Shown piece by piece: positions 25,110-34,354 of a stretch of DNA of 64,000 nt. Positions within the stretch are counted from its first letter, which is position 1; the number at the start of each line of letters is the position of its first letter. Below the pieces are notes generated by a model, which was given only the letters and a program-made list of their open reading frames with translations, was not told the origin of the DNA and did no database searches. A program made the position numbers and the translations under genes. Source of the stretch: Herbiconiux sp. (GTDB taxonomy: Bacteria > Actinomycetota > Actinomycetes > Actinomycetales > Microbacteriaceae); NCBI RefSeq assembly GCF_004297105.1, contig NZ_SCVE01000017.1, positions 1-64,000 on the forward strand, given 5' to 3'.

Positions 25110-27469
25110 ACCCGCTCCGACAGCTCGAGGGCGCGGTAGGGCCGCGACGACGTGGCGGGCATCGGAACAACCGTCTCGTACGAGGTGCTGCGCTGCCGCA
25201 CACCACGACCGAGATCGCGGGCGAGCTGCTCGACGTCCGACCGGCGGATGGCACGCCCGGCCTCGGCGCCGACCGTGGGGAAGAGGATGCCCGGGTCGAG
25301 CAGCCCGCCGATGTCGTCGGCCCCGCTGGCGAGCAGCAGCGCCGTGGCCCGCAGGCCGTGCTTCGGCCAGGCCGCCTGGTGGTGATCGATGCGGCCGTCG
25401 AGGAGGAGCCGGCTCACCGCGTGCACGGCCCGCGACTCGTCGAGCCCGGCGGGCGGTCGGGTGTCGATGCCGGGCGTGTCGACCGGCACGTGAGGCATGA
25501 GGATGAACTCGCGGAACCCGCCCGTCTCGTCCTGGATGCGAGCCAGGGTGCGGAGATGCGCCACGATCTGCGCGGGAGACTCCACATGCCCGTAGACCAT
25601 CGTCGCCGTCGACGGCAGGCCGTGGCGGTGCGCGGCGGTGATAACCCTGATCCACTCCGCCGCGGGCATGTCGGTGCCACCGCTCAGCTGCGCACGGACC
25701 GTGTCGTCCAGGATGCGGGCTCCCGTGCCGGGCACGGAGGCGACCCCGCTCTCGCGCAGGGCGATGAGGTGCTCGTCGAGCGACTGGCCCGCCTGTGCGG
25801 CACCGGCGAGGATCTCCGCCGGCCGGAACGCGTGCAGGTGCAGCCCCCTCGACGAGATCGCGCGGGCCAGCAGGAAAGGCGTCTCCGCGGCCAGGTGCGG
25901 GGCGAACGCGCCCTGGGCGCACACCTCCGTCATGCCCCGGGACACCGCCTCGTCGGCGATGGCGGCGACATCCTCCAGCGAGAGGTCGACGCCGAGCCGC
26001 GCGAGGTCGAGGTTGCGGTTCGCCACGAAGGTGACCGCGTCGCCCACCCGGCGCGAGCGGATGCCGTCGGCCACGGCGGAGAGAGCGTCGAGATCGCGGC
26101 CGCGCGTTGAGAGGAGGGTGACGTAGTCCGCGTCGGAGAGCGCCGCGGGGGAGCCCTCGGCGCGCGAGATCAGCGCGGCCATACTGGTCGATGACACACC
26201 GGCGCGCGACGATCGCGACTCCTCGTCGGGCACGGATGCCGTATGCGGCCTGACCGGCGCGCTCTCATCCGCGAGCCCCGTGGTGGGTTCGGCAAGTGCT
26301 CTCACCTGGGGCAGGAGACGGTCGTCGATCCAGTGCTCGTCGCTCTGCACGTAGCGCGGGTGCGCCGTGAGCCGCTCGTGCAGGGTGAAACCCGCCTCCG
26401 CGGTGAGCCGGGCCAGCGTCTCGATCTGCGGCCAGGCGCGCTCGGGGTTCACGTGGTCGGGGGTGAGGGGGCTCACTCCGCCCCAGTCGTCGATGCCCGC
26501 CCGCACCAGCAGCCCGAGTTCGGCGGCATCGGTGAGGTTCGGGGGGACCTGGATGCTCGCATCCGGCCCCAGCACCACCCGCGCCACGGCGACGCTCGCG
26601 ATGTAGTCGCCGAGGCCGAGGTCGTCGTCGTTCTGCATCGCGGTGCCGGGCTTCGACCGGAAGTTCTGCACGATCGTCTCCTGGATGTGCCCGAACCGCT
26701 CGTCGCTCTCGCGGATGGCGAGCAGCGACTCGGCCCGGTCGCGCAGGGTCTCGCCGATGCCGAGCAGCACGCCCGTGCTGAACGGGATGCGGGAGCGCCC
26801 CGCATCCTCGAGCACCTGGAGGCGCACCGCGGGATCCTTGTCGGGCGATCCGTAGTGCGGCTGCCCCTTCTCCGACCAGAGCGTGCGCGACGTGGTCTCG
26901 AGCATCATGCCCATCGAGGGCGCGACGGGGCGCAGGCGCTGCATCTCGGCCCAGCTCATGACGCCGGGGTTCAGGTGCGGCAGCAGACCGGTCTCGTCGA
27001 GAACACGCTGCGCCATGTCGCGGATGTAGTCGAGGGTCGACTCGTAGCCGTGCTCGGCGAGCCACTCCCGGGCGATCTCCCAGCGCTCCTCGGGGCGGTC
27101 GCCGAGAGTGAAGAGCGCCTCCTTGCAGCCGAGCGCGGCACCCTGGCGGGCGATGGCCAGGATCTCGTCGGCCGACATGAAGGGCGCCTTGCCCTTCGCC
27201 TTCAGCTTGCCCGGGGTGTCGACGAAGATGCAGTAGTGGCAGCGGTCGCGGCAGAGCGTCGTGATGGGGAGGAACACCTTCTTCGAGAAGGTGATGACCC
27301 CGGGTCGCCCGCGCCGTGCGAGCCCTTCGTCGCGCAGGGAGGAGGCCAGCGCGAGCAGACGGTCGAGTTCATCGCCGCGGGCGGAGAACAGCGACTCGAT
27401 CTCGTCGAGCGTCAGCGGCCGGCGTGACTCGGCGAGTGCCAGAGCGTGAGCGGTGAGGTCGTGGGTCAT
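25106..27469 (-). CDS. fbiC: FbiC-like FO synthase (CofG-CofH fusion) with degenerate CofH half
   Basis: This 787-residue fusion resembles FbiC, which makes FO, the deazaflavin core of F420, from tyrosine and 5-amino-6-ribitylaminouracil. The CofG half (residues 1 to about 390) is intact: radical-SAM CRDRCHYC (Cys73, Cys77, Cys80), GDRPEERW and DWGGVSPLTPDHVNPE. The CofH half (about 430-787) aligns throughout (TEVCAQG, HAFRPAEI, TMVYGHVESP, DETGGFREF). At NRN (484-486), however, about 20 residues that normally carry the second CxxxCxxC are missing in frame; the text runs NRNLDLARLGVDLSLEDV. The CofH half therefore cannot hold its cluster. No other F420 genes are in the window. The leader may fold over the ribosome site. 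Confidence 0.85.
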   Translation of the reverse strand: MTHDLTAHALALAESRRPLTLDEIESLFSARGDELDRLLALASSLRDEGLARRGRPGVITFSKKVFLPITTLCRDRCHYCIFVDTPGKLKAKGKAPFMSADEILAIARQGAALGCKEALFTLGDRPEERWEIAREWLAEHGYESTLDYIRDMAQRVLDETGLLPHLNPGVMSWAEMQRLRPVAPSMGMMLETTSRTLWSEKGQPHYGSPDKDPAVRLQVLEDAGRSRIPFSTGVLLGIGETLRDRAESLLAIRESDERFGHIQETIVQNFRSKPGTAMQNDDDLGLGDYIASVAVARVVLGPDASIQVPPNLTDAAELGLLVRAGIDDWGGVSPLTPDHVNPERAWPQIETLARLTAEAGFTLHERLTAHPRYVQSDEHWIDDRLLPQVRALAEPTTGLADESAPVRPHTASVPDEESRSSRAGVSSTSMAALISRAEGSPAALSDADYVTLLSTRGRDLDALSAVADGIRSRRVGDAVTFVANRNLDLARLGVDLSLEDVAAIADEAVSRGMTEVCAQGAFAPHLAAETPFLLARAISSRGLHLHAFRPAEILAGAAQAGQSLDEHLIALRESGVASVPGTGARILDDTVRAQLSGGTDMPAAEWIRVITAAHRHGLPSTATMVYGHVESPAQIVAHLRTLARIQDETGGFREFILMPHVPVDTPGIDTRPPAGLDESRAVHAVSRLLLDGRIDHHQAAWPKHGLRATALLLASGADDIGGLLDPGILFPTVGAEAGRAIRRSDVEQLARDLGRGVRQRSTSYETVVPMPATSSRPYRALELSERV

Positions 27470-27690
27470 CGGGGCTTTCCTGGGCGTCCGACTAGTCGGA
27501 ACGTCTTCGCGTCGTCACGGAAGGGAAAGCCCAAATCCAGGCTCTAACTGCTGAGTGAGCCCACTCTAACTCTCCGCAGGCGGTCGATGCGACGACGAGC
27601 GAAATCGTTAACATCGGCGTACGTTCGATCGCGCCGCCGGCGTCGCCCCCGCATCCGCTTCGAGCAAGACCGGCGAGATGGAGGTGCATG
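27470..27690 (-). promoter_or_regulatory. Structured fbiC leader and divergent promoter region
   Basis: On the minus strand the sequence before fbiC contains GGGCTTTCC (27532-27524) complementary to GGAAAGCCC (27480-27472). The latter overlaps the AGGAAAG ribosome site of fbiC. Between them lies the palindrome TCCGACTAGTCGGA (27487-27500), either a small hairpin or an operator. No -10/-35 pair for either divergent gene could be assigned confidently. GGAGG at 27680-27684 serves the + strand transporter. Confidence 0.45.
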
Positions 27691-29187
27691 GTGACTGACA
27701 TGAAGACCGGGGGTGGAAGCATCCGGAGCCTGGTGCCCGCTCGGATGGACCGGCTGCCCTGGACGCGGTTCCACTGGATGGTGGTGTTCGGCCTCGGGGT
27801 GTCGTGGGTGCTCGACGGGCTCGAGATCCAGATCATCGCCTCGAACGGCTTCCAGCAGTCGCTCGGCATGGACTCGGCTCAGGTGGGTCTCGCCGGCACG
27901 ATCTATCTCGTGGGCCAGGTGGTGGGAGCGCTCGTGTTCGGCCGGCTCTCCGACAAGTGGGGCCGCAAGAAGCTCTTCATCATCACCCTCGCCATCTATC
28001 TCGTGGGATCGGCGCTCGCCGGCCTCTCGCCGAACATGGAGTTCCTGTTCGCGATGCGGTTCGTTGCGGGTCTCGGTATCGGCGGCGAGTATGCGGCCAT
28101 CAACTCGGCCATCGACGAGCTGATCCCGAGCCACTACCGTGGCCGCGTCGACATCGCCATCAACGGGACGTACTGGGGCGGTGCAGCCCTCGGGTCGGTT
28201 GCGAACCTGTTCTTCCTGAACCCCGACAACTTCGCCGAGAACATCGGATGGCGGCTCGCCTTCTTCATCGGCCCGGTGATCGGCCTGATCATGATCTACA
28301 TGCGCCGGCACATCCCGGAGAGCCCGCGCTGGCTGATGACCCACGGCAAAGAGGACGTGGCCGAGAAGACGGTCGACGACATCGAGGCGCAGGTCGAGAA
28401 GGCCACCGGCACGAAGCTCGACCCCGTGCCCGACGACCAGGCGATCGAGGTGAAACCGCTCGACCGCATCCCGTTCAAGACCATCGCCAGCGTGCTCATC
28501 CGCGACTACCCGAATCGCACGATCGTCGGTCTGACCATGATGATCACGCAGTCGTTCCTCTACAACGCCATCTTCTTCACCTACGCGCTGGCGCTGCAGA
28601 ACTTCTACGGCGTCGAGAACGACGCGGTGCAGTACTTCTTCTTCCCGTTCGCCATCGGCAACCTGCTCGGGCCGCTCGTGCTGGGGCATCTGTTCGACAC
28701 CATCGGGCGGCGCAAGATGATCTTGGCCACCTACGGGCTGGCCGGAATCATCCTCACGGTCTCGGGCTTCCTCTTCCAGGCCGACGTGCTGAACGCCACC
28801 ACCCAGACGGTGTTCTGGTGCGTCTCGTTCTTCTTCGCCAGCGCGGGGGCGTCGTCGGCGTACCTCACGGTGAGCGAGCTGTTCCCGCTCGAGATGCGGT
28901 CGCAGGTGATCTCGTACTTCTTCTCGATCGGGCAGATCGTGGGTTCAATCGCGCCGCTGCTGTTCGCGTCGCTGATCGGCGACGGTGCCGACCGTGGACC
29001 GATCACGATCGGCTACATCGGAGCGGGACTCCTGATGCTGGTGGGTGGGATCGTGGCATTCATCTTCGGGGTGAATGCGGAGCGCAAACCGCTCGAGGCG
29101 ATCACCAGTCCGCTCTCGGCCGTCTCGCCGGGGAAAGTGAAGGTCGAGGGGGAGCGCACCACCCGCGATCGGTCGCGGAGCAGCTAG
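27691..29187 (+). CDS. MFS transporter (sugar/organic-acid type)
   Basis: This 498-residue protein has 12 predicted membrane helices. The loop 2-3 signature is GRLSDKWGRKKLF (near residue 90). GLGIGGEYAAINSAIDELIP lies near 130, PESPRWL (sugar-porter-like) after helix 6, and GHLFDTIGRRKM is the second-half repeat. The polar insert of about 60 residues between helices 6 and 7 is typical. The substrate is unknown. GTG 27691 is spaced better from GGAGG (27680-27684) than ATG 27688. It is divergent from fbiC and may share regulation. Confidence 0.85.
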   Translation: MTDMKTGGGSIRSLVPARMDRLPWTRFHWMVVFGLGVSWVLDGLEIQIIASNGFQQSLGMDSAQVGLAGTIYLVGQVVGALVFGRLSDKWGRKKLFIITLAIYLVGSALAGLSPNMEFLFAMRFVAGLGIGGEYAAINSAIDELIPSHYRGRVDIAINGTYWGGAALGSVANLFFLNPDNFAENIGWRLAFFIGPVIGLIMIYMRRHIPESPRWLMTHGKEDVAEKTVDDIEAQVEKATGTKLDPVPDDQAIEVKPLDRIPFKTIASVLIRDYPNRTIVGLTMMITQSFLYNAIFFTYALALQNFYGVENDAVQYFFFPFAIGNLLGPLVLGHLFDTIGRRKMILATYGLAGIILTVSGFLFQADVLNATTQTVFWCVSFFFASAGASSAYLTVSELFPLEMRSQVISYFFSIGQIVGSIAPLLFASLIGDGADRGPITIGYIGAGLLMLVGGIVAFIFGVNAERKPLEAITSPLSAVSPGKVKVEGERTTRDRSRSS

Positions 29188-29255
29188 GGGGGGGTCTCTC
29201 GACCGGGCCGCGCCGAATCCTCGGCGTGAGCCCGGGCTCCGTGCCAGGATCGGGT

Positions 29256-30194
29256 ATGCCCGATCGACTGATGCTGCTCGACACCGCCTCGCTGTACTTT
29301 CGCGCCTTCTACGGGGTGCCGGACTCGATCCGGCGTTCCGACGGCACGCCCGTGAATGCGGTGCGGGGTCTGCTCGATATGATCGCGCGTCTCGTCGTAG
29401 AGTTCGACGCCGCACTTCTGGTGGCGTGCTGGGACGATGATTGGCGGCCGCAGTGGCGAGTCGACCTCATCCCGAGCTACAAGGCGCACCGGGTGGCCGA
29501 GGTGGTGTCGGATGCCGCCGACGTGGAGGTGGTGCCCGATCTGCTCGAGGCCCAGATCCCGCTCATCCGCGAGGTGCTGCGACTGGCCGGGATCGCGGTG
29601 GTCGGGGTGGCCGAGCACGAGGCCGACGACGTGATCGGCAGCTACGCGACCGGCGCCGCGCATCCGGTCGACATCGTGACAGGAGACCGCGATCTCTTCC
29701 AGCTCGTCGACGACGCCCACGACGTGCGGGTGGTCTCTACCACGAGAGGCATGAAGAATCTCGAGGTGCTCACGGACGCGGTCGTGGTGGCGAAGTACCG
29801 GGTGCTGCCGGAGCAGTATGCCGACTTCGCAACCCTGCGGGGCGACACGAGCGACGGGCTGCCCGGTGTCGCCGGCATCGGCGAGAAGACCGCCTCCGGG
29901 CTGCTGGGGGAGCACGGCAGTCTCGACGCCTTGCGAGCGGCTGCTGCCGACCCTGCGAGCTCGGTGTCGTCGTCCGTGCGCGCGAAGCTCGAGGCCGCGG
30001 CCGCCTACCTCGACGTGGCGCCGCGAGTGGTGGCGGTGGTGCGCGATCTCGACCTGCCGTCGCTCGAGCAGGTGGGTGCGCGGCTGGCGCCGGTGACGGG
30101 TGCCGATCGCATCGAGCTCGAACGGCTCGCGTCGGAGTGGAACCTCGGCGGCTCGGTCGGGCGTCTCCTGGCCGCGCTCGACACGCGCGGCTGA
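29256..30194 (+). CDS. 5'-3' exonuclease (PolA N-terminal domain-like)
   Basis: This 312-residue stand-alone 5' nuclease carries metal-binding acidic clusters: LLDTASLYFRAFYG (near residue 8), EHEADDVIGSYA (near 118), TGDRDLFQLVDD (near 140) and GDTSDGLPGVAGIGEKTA (near 195, the helix-hairpin-helix). There is no polymerase domain. Actinobacteria carry such a second 5' nuclease in addition to DNA polymerase I. It probably processes RNA primers or flaps. ATG 29256 follows a gap of 68 bases after the transporter. It ends 4 bases before a converging tetR gene. Confidence 0.9.
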   Translation: MPDRLMLLDTASLYFRAFYGVPDSIRRSDGTPVNAVRGLLDMIARLVVEFDAALLVACWDDDWRPQWRVDLIPSYKAHRVAEVVSDAADVEVVPDLLEAQIPLIREVLRLAGIAVVGVAEHEADDVIGSYATGAAHPVDIVTGDRDLFQLVDDAHDVRVVSTTRGMKNLEVLTDAVVVAKYRVLPEQYADFATLRGDTSDGLPGVAGIGEKTASGLLGEHGSLDALRAAAADPASSVSSSVRAKLEAAAAYLDVAPRVVAVVRDLDLPSLEQVGARLAPVTGADRIELERLASEWNLGGSVGRLLAALDTRG

Positions 30195-30198
30195 TCGG

Positions 30199-30843
30199 TC
30201 AGTCGCTCGCAGGGCGGTGCTGCGCTGCGCCGAGGAGTGCCCCGAACACGTGGCTGAGAGGCTCCGTGAGATCGTCGGCGGTGGCGGATGCCACGGGCTC
30301 GGCTACGGCGGAGGCGCGCAGCATCACCACGCCCAGCATCGTGGCGATGGCGAGCTGAGCCCGCAGGAGCACATGCTCGGTCGCGGGGTCGTCGGCACTC
30401 CAGCCCGCCGCGGCGGCGAGCCTCTCGGTGAAGTGTTCCAGCGTTCTGCGGCGGATGCGATCGGCGTTCTCATCGCCCGACGAGCGCAGCAGGAGCAGCA
30501 GCTGTAGCGGGTCGTCACCGTTCGGCGCGTTCACGACGTGCATGATCAGTCGCTCGATCACGGCCTCGATCGTGGCGGGCCGGGTGGGCTGCTGGGCGTC
30601 GAGCTCGCTCGAGGTGCGCAGCATGCAGGCCTCGAAGAGACCGTCTTTCGACACGAAGATGCGGTTGATCAATGCGACGTTCACGCCCACGTCGGCAGCG
30701 ATCTGGCGAACGGTCGTGGCGCGATATCCCTCGGTGGCGAAGCGTCGTCGGGCGGCACGCACCAGGGCGCGTGTCGTGGCCTCGGCATCGCGTCCGGAGC
30801 GGATCAGCTCATCGTCGGCCGTCTCGTCGATCTGGTTGCTCAT
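30199..30843 (-). CDS. TetR-family regulator, partner of a deleted MFS gene
   Basis: This 214-residue regulator has an HTH at about residues 20-65 (ALVRAARRRFATEGYRATTVRQIAADVGVN). Its C-terminal helical domain resembles regulators of multidrug transporters. ATG 30843 was chosen because GAAAGAG lies just upstream; longer frames have no ribosome site. Its start codon overlaps, head to head, the start of the MFS pseudogene at 30842, the normal layout of a repressor and its efflux pump. Confidence 0.85.
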   Translation of the reverse strand: MSNQIDETADDELIRSGRDAEATTRALVRAARRRFATEGYRATTVRQIAADVGVNVALINRIFVSKDGLFEACMLRTSSELDAQQPTRPATIEAVIERLIMHVVNAPNGDDPLQLLLLLRSSGDENADRIRRRTLEHFTERLAAAAGWSADDPATEHVLLRAQLAIATMLGVVMLRASAVAEPVASATADDLTEPLSHVFGALLGAAQHRPASD

Positions 30844-31127
30844 GTCTCTTTCGATCGCGAAGGCACCGCGCGGGCGCGGAACCGCCATCATCCTGTTCCT
30901 CTCCCTGGGCGGGCTCTCCTTCGCTGTTCTGCAGTCGCTCGTCGCGCCGACACTCGGCACCATCGGTGGGGTTCTGGGTTTCCGCCGGGGTGGGTGTGCT
31001 CGCGATCCTCGCGGCGCTCGCTGCCCCGTCGCTCCGTGCCCGCCGACGCGAGGCGGCGGCCGCCGGCGTCACCGACTTCGCCGAGCGGGAGCATCCCGCT
31101 GCATCACGTGCTTCATCGCCCGAGTGA
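30842..31127 (+). pseudogene. MFS transporter with large internal deletion
   Basis: From ATG 30842 the frame encodes a typical MFS N-terminus (RGRGTAIILFLSLGGLSFAV then LQSLVAPTLGTIGG). At about 30970 this sense ends. In a different frame the sequence continues as a typical MFS C-terminus (FWVSAGVGVLAILAALAAPS then LRARR and a polar tail to TAG at 31125-31127). About 400 residues are missing between them. A deletion of roughly 1.2 kb that also shifted the frame explains this. The tetR partner remains intact. Confidence 0.75.
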
Positions 31128-31157
31128 CCGGGCGCTGCGATCGGCACCCGGTCGGGC

Positions 31158-32015
31158 TCAGGCGGGGATGTCGCGCGCGGCCGTACCCGTGAGCCCGCTG
31201 CGGGCACGTCGTCGCTCGCTCACGATGAAGGCGATCAGCAGCACGATGCCGGTGCCGATCACGAGGAAGGTGCTGAGTGAGCTGAGGATCGACAGAGGGT
31301 TCGACGCGGCGGGGTACTCGCCGTGCAGGAAGATCGTGGGATCCGTCGACGCGTGGATCAGGATCGGCCAGATGAGGTTGCCCGTCACCCGCAGTGCGAG
31401 GTACATGCAGAGCCCGAAGAAGAAGGTGTACACGACCTGCAGCGCCGTGGTGCCGACGCCCTGATCGCTCGTGAACACGTTTCCGGCGTGCAGCGCGGCG
31501 AAGACGCCCGCGGACACGAGGCCCACCGCGATCTCCGGATGCCCCGCCTTGCGCATCAGGTTCACCACGAAGCCGCGGGTGACCACTTCTTCGGCGAAAC
31601 CCACGCAGAGGCCGGTGAAGAGCCAGGACAGGATGACCGGAGCGCCCGCTGCGGCGAAGTCGAGGCTCGCGAAGCTCGCGGCGTTGATGGCCAGCACCAC
31701 GGCGACACCCACCCACATCCAGCCGCGGCCCCGGATGGTCTGGGGCGCGAACAGCTCGCGAAGCCAGCCGGTCGAGATGGCGAACGCCACGAGGAGAATG
31801 CTGGTGAGGAGGATGGGCAGCGCGATGTCGAAGAAGATCTGGGGCCCGCTGCCGTCGTCGCCCCGCACCCCGCTCTGCTCGGGGAACACGGCGTCGACGA
31901 GAAGGCCCATCAGCTGGTACACGCCGTAGTAGACGACCGCGACGAGGAGGGCCTTCCACCAGCCCCCACGCTCCCAGAACCGCGTCCAGCCGGATGACGT
32001 GGTGTGCTCGGGCAT
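31158..32015 (-). CDS. CPBP-family intramembrane glutamic endopeptidase
   Basis: This 285-residue protein has about eight membrane helices and the three CPBP (Abi/CAAX prenyl protease-like) motifs. These are FAEEVVTRGF (EExxxR, Glu142/Glu143/Arg147), FAALHAGNV (FxxxH, near residue 176) and a late HAS (near 225). Family members are putative intramembrane proteases linked to bacteriocin self-immunity or protein processing. The role here is unknown. ATG 32015 was chosen for the GGAGAAG ribosome site just upstream. Confidence 0.85.
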   Translation of the reverse strand: MPEHTTSSGWTRFWERGGWWKALLVAVVYYGVYQLMGLLVDAVFPEQSGVRGDDGSGPQIFFDIALPILLTSILLVAFAISTGWLRELFAPQTIRGRGWMWVGVAVVLAINAASFASLDFAAAGAPVILSWLFTGLCVGFAEEVVTRGFVVNLMRKAGHPEIAVGLVSAGVFAALHAGNVFTSDQGVGTTALQVVYTFFFGLCMYLALRVTGNLIWPILIHASTDPTIFLHGEYPAASNPLSILSSLSTFLVIGTGIVLLIAFIVSERRRARSGLTGTAARDIPA

Positions 32016-32069
32016 GGCTTCTCCGTTCCGCGGGGCGATGCGGCTCACCCTAATGGAACGGGTGAGATC

Positions 32070-33839
32070 TCACACGTCGCTCAGCTCCGCGGCGGCGATG
32101 CTCCGTGTCGTCGTCGGGGCGGCCGGCTTCGAGTCGCTCTCGGCGTGCACGAACTTGCCACCCATGAGCAGCGAGGCCACGGCGCCGATCACCGACATGA
32201 TCGCCGCCGCGATGAACACGATCACGAGTCCCGAGTGGAAGGGGTCGGAGATCAGCTGGGGGAAGAACGTCTGGCCGGTGAGCGCCGCCGCATCCGCCGG
32301 ATGCAGCGCGTCGAGGGCGCCCGTGGGGCCGAGGATCGACTCGATGGGGTTGTAGCCGAGGAAGGCGGCGAAGAGGCTGCCGACCGGGGGAGTGGCCGCC
32401 ACCTGGCTCGCGACATCCGTGGCCACACCGTGTGAGGTGAGGCCTGCGTACAGCGCGTTCGGGAGGGTGGTGGCGAGGCCCGCGATCATCAGCGAGAAGA
32501 AGATGCCGATCGAGAGCGAGTTGCCGGCGTTCTGGAACGTGCCGGTCATGCCGGATGCCGCACCGCGCTGCGTGGCGGGAACCGAGTTCATGATGGCCGT
32601 GCGGTTCGGGGCGGCGAACATCCCCGATCCCACCCCGTTCAGGAACGTGATCACGGCGAACAGCCAGTAGTCGAAGTTCACCGGGATGAGAAGCAGAGCC
32701 ACGAAGGTGGCGGCCACGAGCAGGAGCCCCGATGTGGCGAAGGTGCGGGCGCCGAACCGGTCGGACAGGGTGCCGGAGATCGGGCCCGAGACTAGGAAGC
32801 CGATGGTGAGCGGCAGCAGGTAGATTCCGGCCCAGAACGGCGTGCTCTCGTAGGAGTAGCCGTGCAGCGGCAGCCAGATGCCCTGCAGCCAGATGATCAG
32901 CATGAACTGCAGACCGCCCCGGCTGATCGAGGCGAGGAGGCCGGCCAGGTTGCCCCAGGCGAAGGCCCGGATGGCGAACAACCGCACGTTGAAGAGCGGC
33001 TCCTTCACTCTCAGCTCGATGAACACGAACGCGATGAGCACGACGATGCCGCCGATGATGGCGCCGAGCACCCAGGGGTTCAGCCAACCGGTCGAGCTGT
33101 CGCCGTAGGGCTGGATTCCGTAGGTGATGCCCGTGAGAACGGCGATGAGACCGACGGCGAAGAGGATGTTCCCCGTCCAGTCGATCGTGCCGCGGGTCTT
33201 CGTTCCCACCTCGTGAAGAGACTTGTACGACCAGATCGTGCCGAGCACACCGAAGGGTACGGTCACCAGGAAGATCGCCCGCCAGTCGACGGCGGCGAGC
33301 AGCCCGCCGATGATGAGGCCGAGGAAGGTTCCCGCGATGGCGGCGATCTGGTTGATGCCGATGGCCATGCCGCGCTTGTTCGCGGGGAAGGCATCCGTGA
33401 GGATGGCGGTGGAGTTGGCCATGATCATCGATCCGCCCACCGCCTGCACCACGCGCCAGCCGATCAGCCAGAGCGCTCCGCCACCCGAGGTGAACGGATC
33501 GAACACGAGGGCGATGGCGGCGACCGAGAAGATCACGAAACCGAGGTTGTAGATCTTCACCCGGCCGACCATGTCGCCCAGGCGCCCGAACGTCATGACG
33601 AGCACGGCGGTGACCAGGATGTAGCCCATGAGCATCCAGAGCAGATAGCTCACATTGCCCGGTTCCAGCGGGTCGAGCTGGATGCCTGTGAAGATGGCCG
33701 GCAGCGAGATGAGCACGATCGAGCCGTTGATGGTGGCCATCAGCATGCCGAGCGTCGTGTTGCTCAGGGCGACCCACTTGTAGCGCGGGTGATCCCGGTT
33801 GAACATGCCGGTCCGTTCGCGCACGGCCTTCTCTGCCAC
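32070..33839 (-). CDS. DHA2-type MFS efflux transporter
   Basis: This 589-residue protein has 14 predicted membrane helices. The DHA2 pattern is seen in [14 protein letters not shown] (helix 1), [20 protein letters not shown] (motif A) and [15 protein letters not shown] (motif B region). [14 protein letters not shown] and [14 protein letters not shown] (second motif A) follow. It probably exports drugs or hydrophobic compounds by proton antiport. GTG 33839 has GGAGG at 33844-33848. Its promoter (TATAGT, minus strand) overlaps an inverted repeat. There is no regulator gene next to it; the divergent HTH-TOBE gene belongs to the molybdate system. Confidence 0.88.
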   Translation of the reverse strand: MAEKAVRERTGMFNRDHPRYKWVALSNTTLGMLMATINGSIVLISLPAIFTGIQLDPLEPGNVSYLLWMLMGYILVTAVLVMTFGRLGDMVGRVKIYNLGFVIFSVAAIALVFDPFTSGGGALWLIGWRVVQAVGGSMIMANSTAILTDAFPANKRGMAIGINQIAAIAGTFLGLIIGGLLAAVDWRAIFLVTVPFGVLGTIWSYKSLHEVGTKTRGTIDWTGNILFAVGLIAVLTGITYGIQPYGDSSTGWLNPWVLGAIIGGIVVLIAFVFIELRVKEPLFNVRLFAIRAFAWGNLAGLLASISRGGLQFMLIIWLQGIWLPLHGYSYESTPFWAGIYLLPLTIGFLVSGPISGTLSDRFGARTFATSGLLLVAATFVALLLIPVNFDYWLFAVITFLNGVGSGMFAAPNRTAIMNSVPATQRGAASGMTGTFQNAGNSLSIGIFFSLMIAGLATTLPNALYAGLTSHGVATDVASQVAATPPVGSLFAAFLGYNPIESILGPTGALDALHPADAAALTGQTFFPQLISDPFHSGLVIVFIAAAIMSVIGAVASLLMGGKFVHAESDSKPAAPTTTRSIAAAELSDV

Positions 33840-33855
33840 TGGTCCTCCGAAGTCA

Positions 33856-33878
33856 TTAGTTGTCGTTAACTAACTATA
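33856..33878 (-). promoter_or_regulatory. Promoter and inverted repeat upstream of DHA2 transporter
   Basis: On the minus strand TATAGT (33878-33873) is a near-consensus -10. Immediately downstream TTAGTT (33856-33861 on the + strand) and AACTAA (33868-33873) form a 6-bp inverted repeat with a 6-base spacer. The position suggests a repressor site that blocks transcription start. The cognate repressor is not evident. Confidence 0.5.
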
Positions 33879-33947
33879 ACGAGATGCGGGAGATGATCTC
33901 GATCTCCGATTCGTGATTTCCGTGTGCGCGGAAATACGATTGCGTTC

Positions 33948-34352
33948 GTGACGCAGATACGGATCAGAGAGGCCGCGCACTTCCTCGGGGTGAGCGACGA
34001 CACGGTGCGGCGATGGATCGACCTCGGGCTGCTGGAGAGCGGGAAAGACGACGCGGGGCGCGGGGTCGTCGACGGGCTCGCCATGGCGCAGCTCGCACGC
34101 AAGAACGCCGTGCTGCCCGCCGACCCTTCTGACATCGGGCGCTCGGCGCGCAACCGGCTCGTGGGCATCGTCACGGAGATCACCCAGGACACCGTGATGG
34201 CCCAGGTGGAGCTGCAGTGCGGACCCCACCGGATCGTGTCGCTGATGAGCAGTGAAGCCGTGCGCGAACTGGGGCTCGAGCCCGGTTCCGTCGCCATCGC
34301 GGTCGTGAAAGCCACCACCGTGATCATCGAGACACCCGTGGGGAAGGCCTGA
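33948..34352 (+). CDS. HTH-TOBE molybdate-responsive protein
   Basis: This 134-residue protein has an excisionase/MerR-like helix-turn-helix at residues 3-40 (IREAAHFLGVSDDTVRRWID). A C-terminal Mop/TOBE domain spans about residues 68-130 (RNRLVGIVTEITQDTVMAQV), which binds molybdate or tungstate. Such proteins are candidate ModE-like regulators or molybdate stores. It starts the mod operon; the next gene begins 2 bases after its stop. TACGAT at 33935-33940 is 7 bases before the GTG start, which suggests a leaderless transcript. Confidence 0.85.
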   Translation: MTQIRIREAAHFLGVSDDTVRRWIDLGLLESGKDDAGRGVVDGLAMAQLARKNAVLPADPSDIGRSARNRLVGIVTEITQDTVMAQVELQCGPHRIVSLMSSEAVRELGLEPGSVAIAVVKATTVIIETPVGKA

Positions 34353-34354
34353 GA

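Noticed and set aside
25110-25922. N-terminal extension of the monooxygenase to 770 residues
   Set aside because: The extra part lies in an alternative frame of fbiC, is Arg/Pro/Gly-rich without motifs, and the GTG at 25109 has the expected coupling to the fbiC stop.
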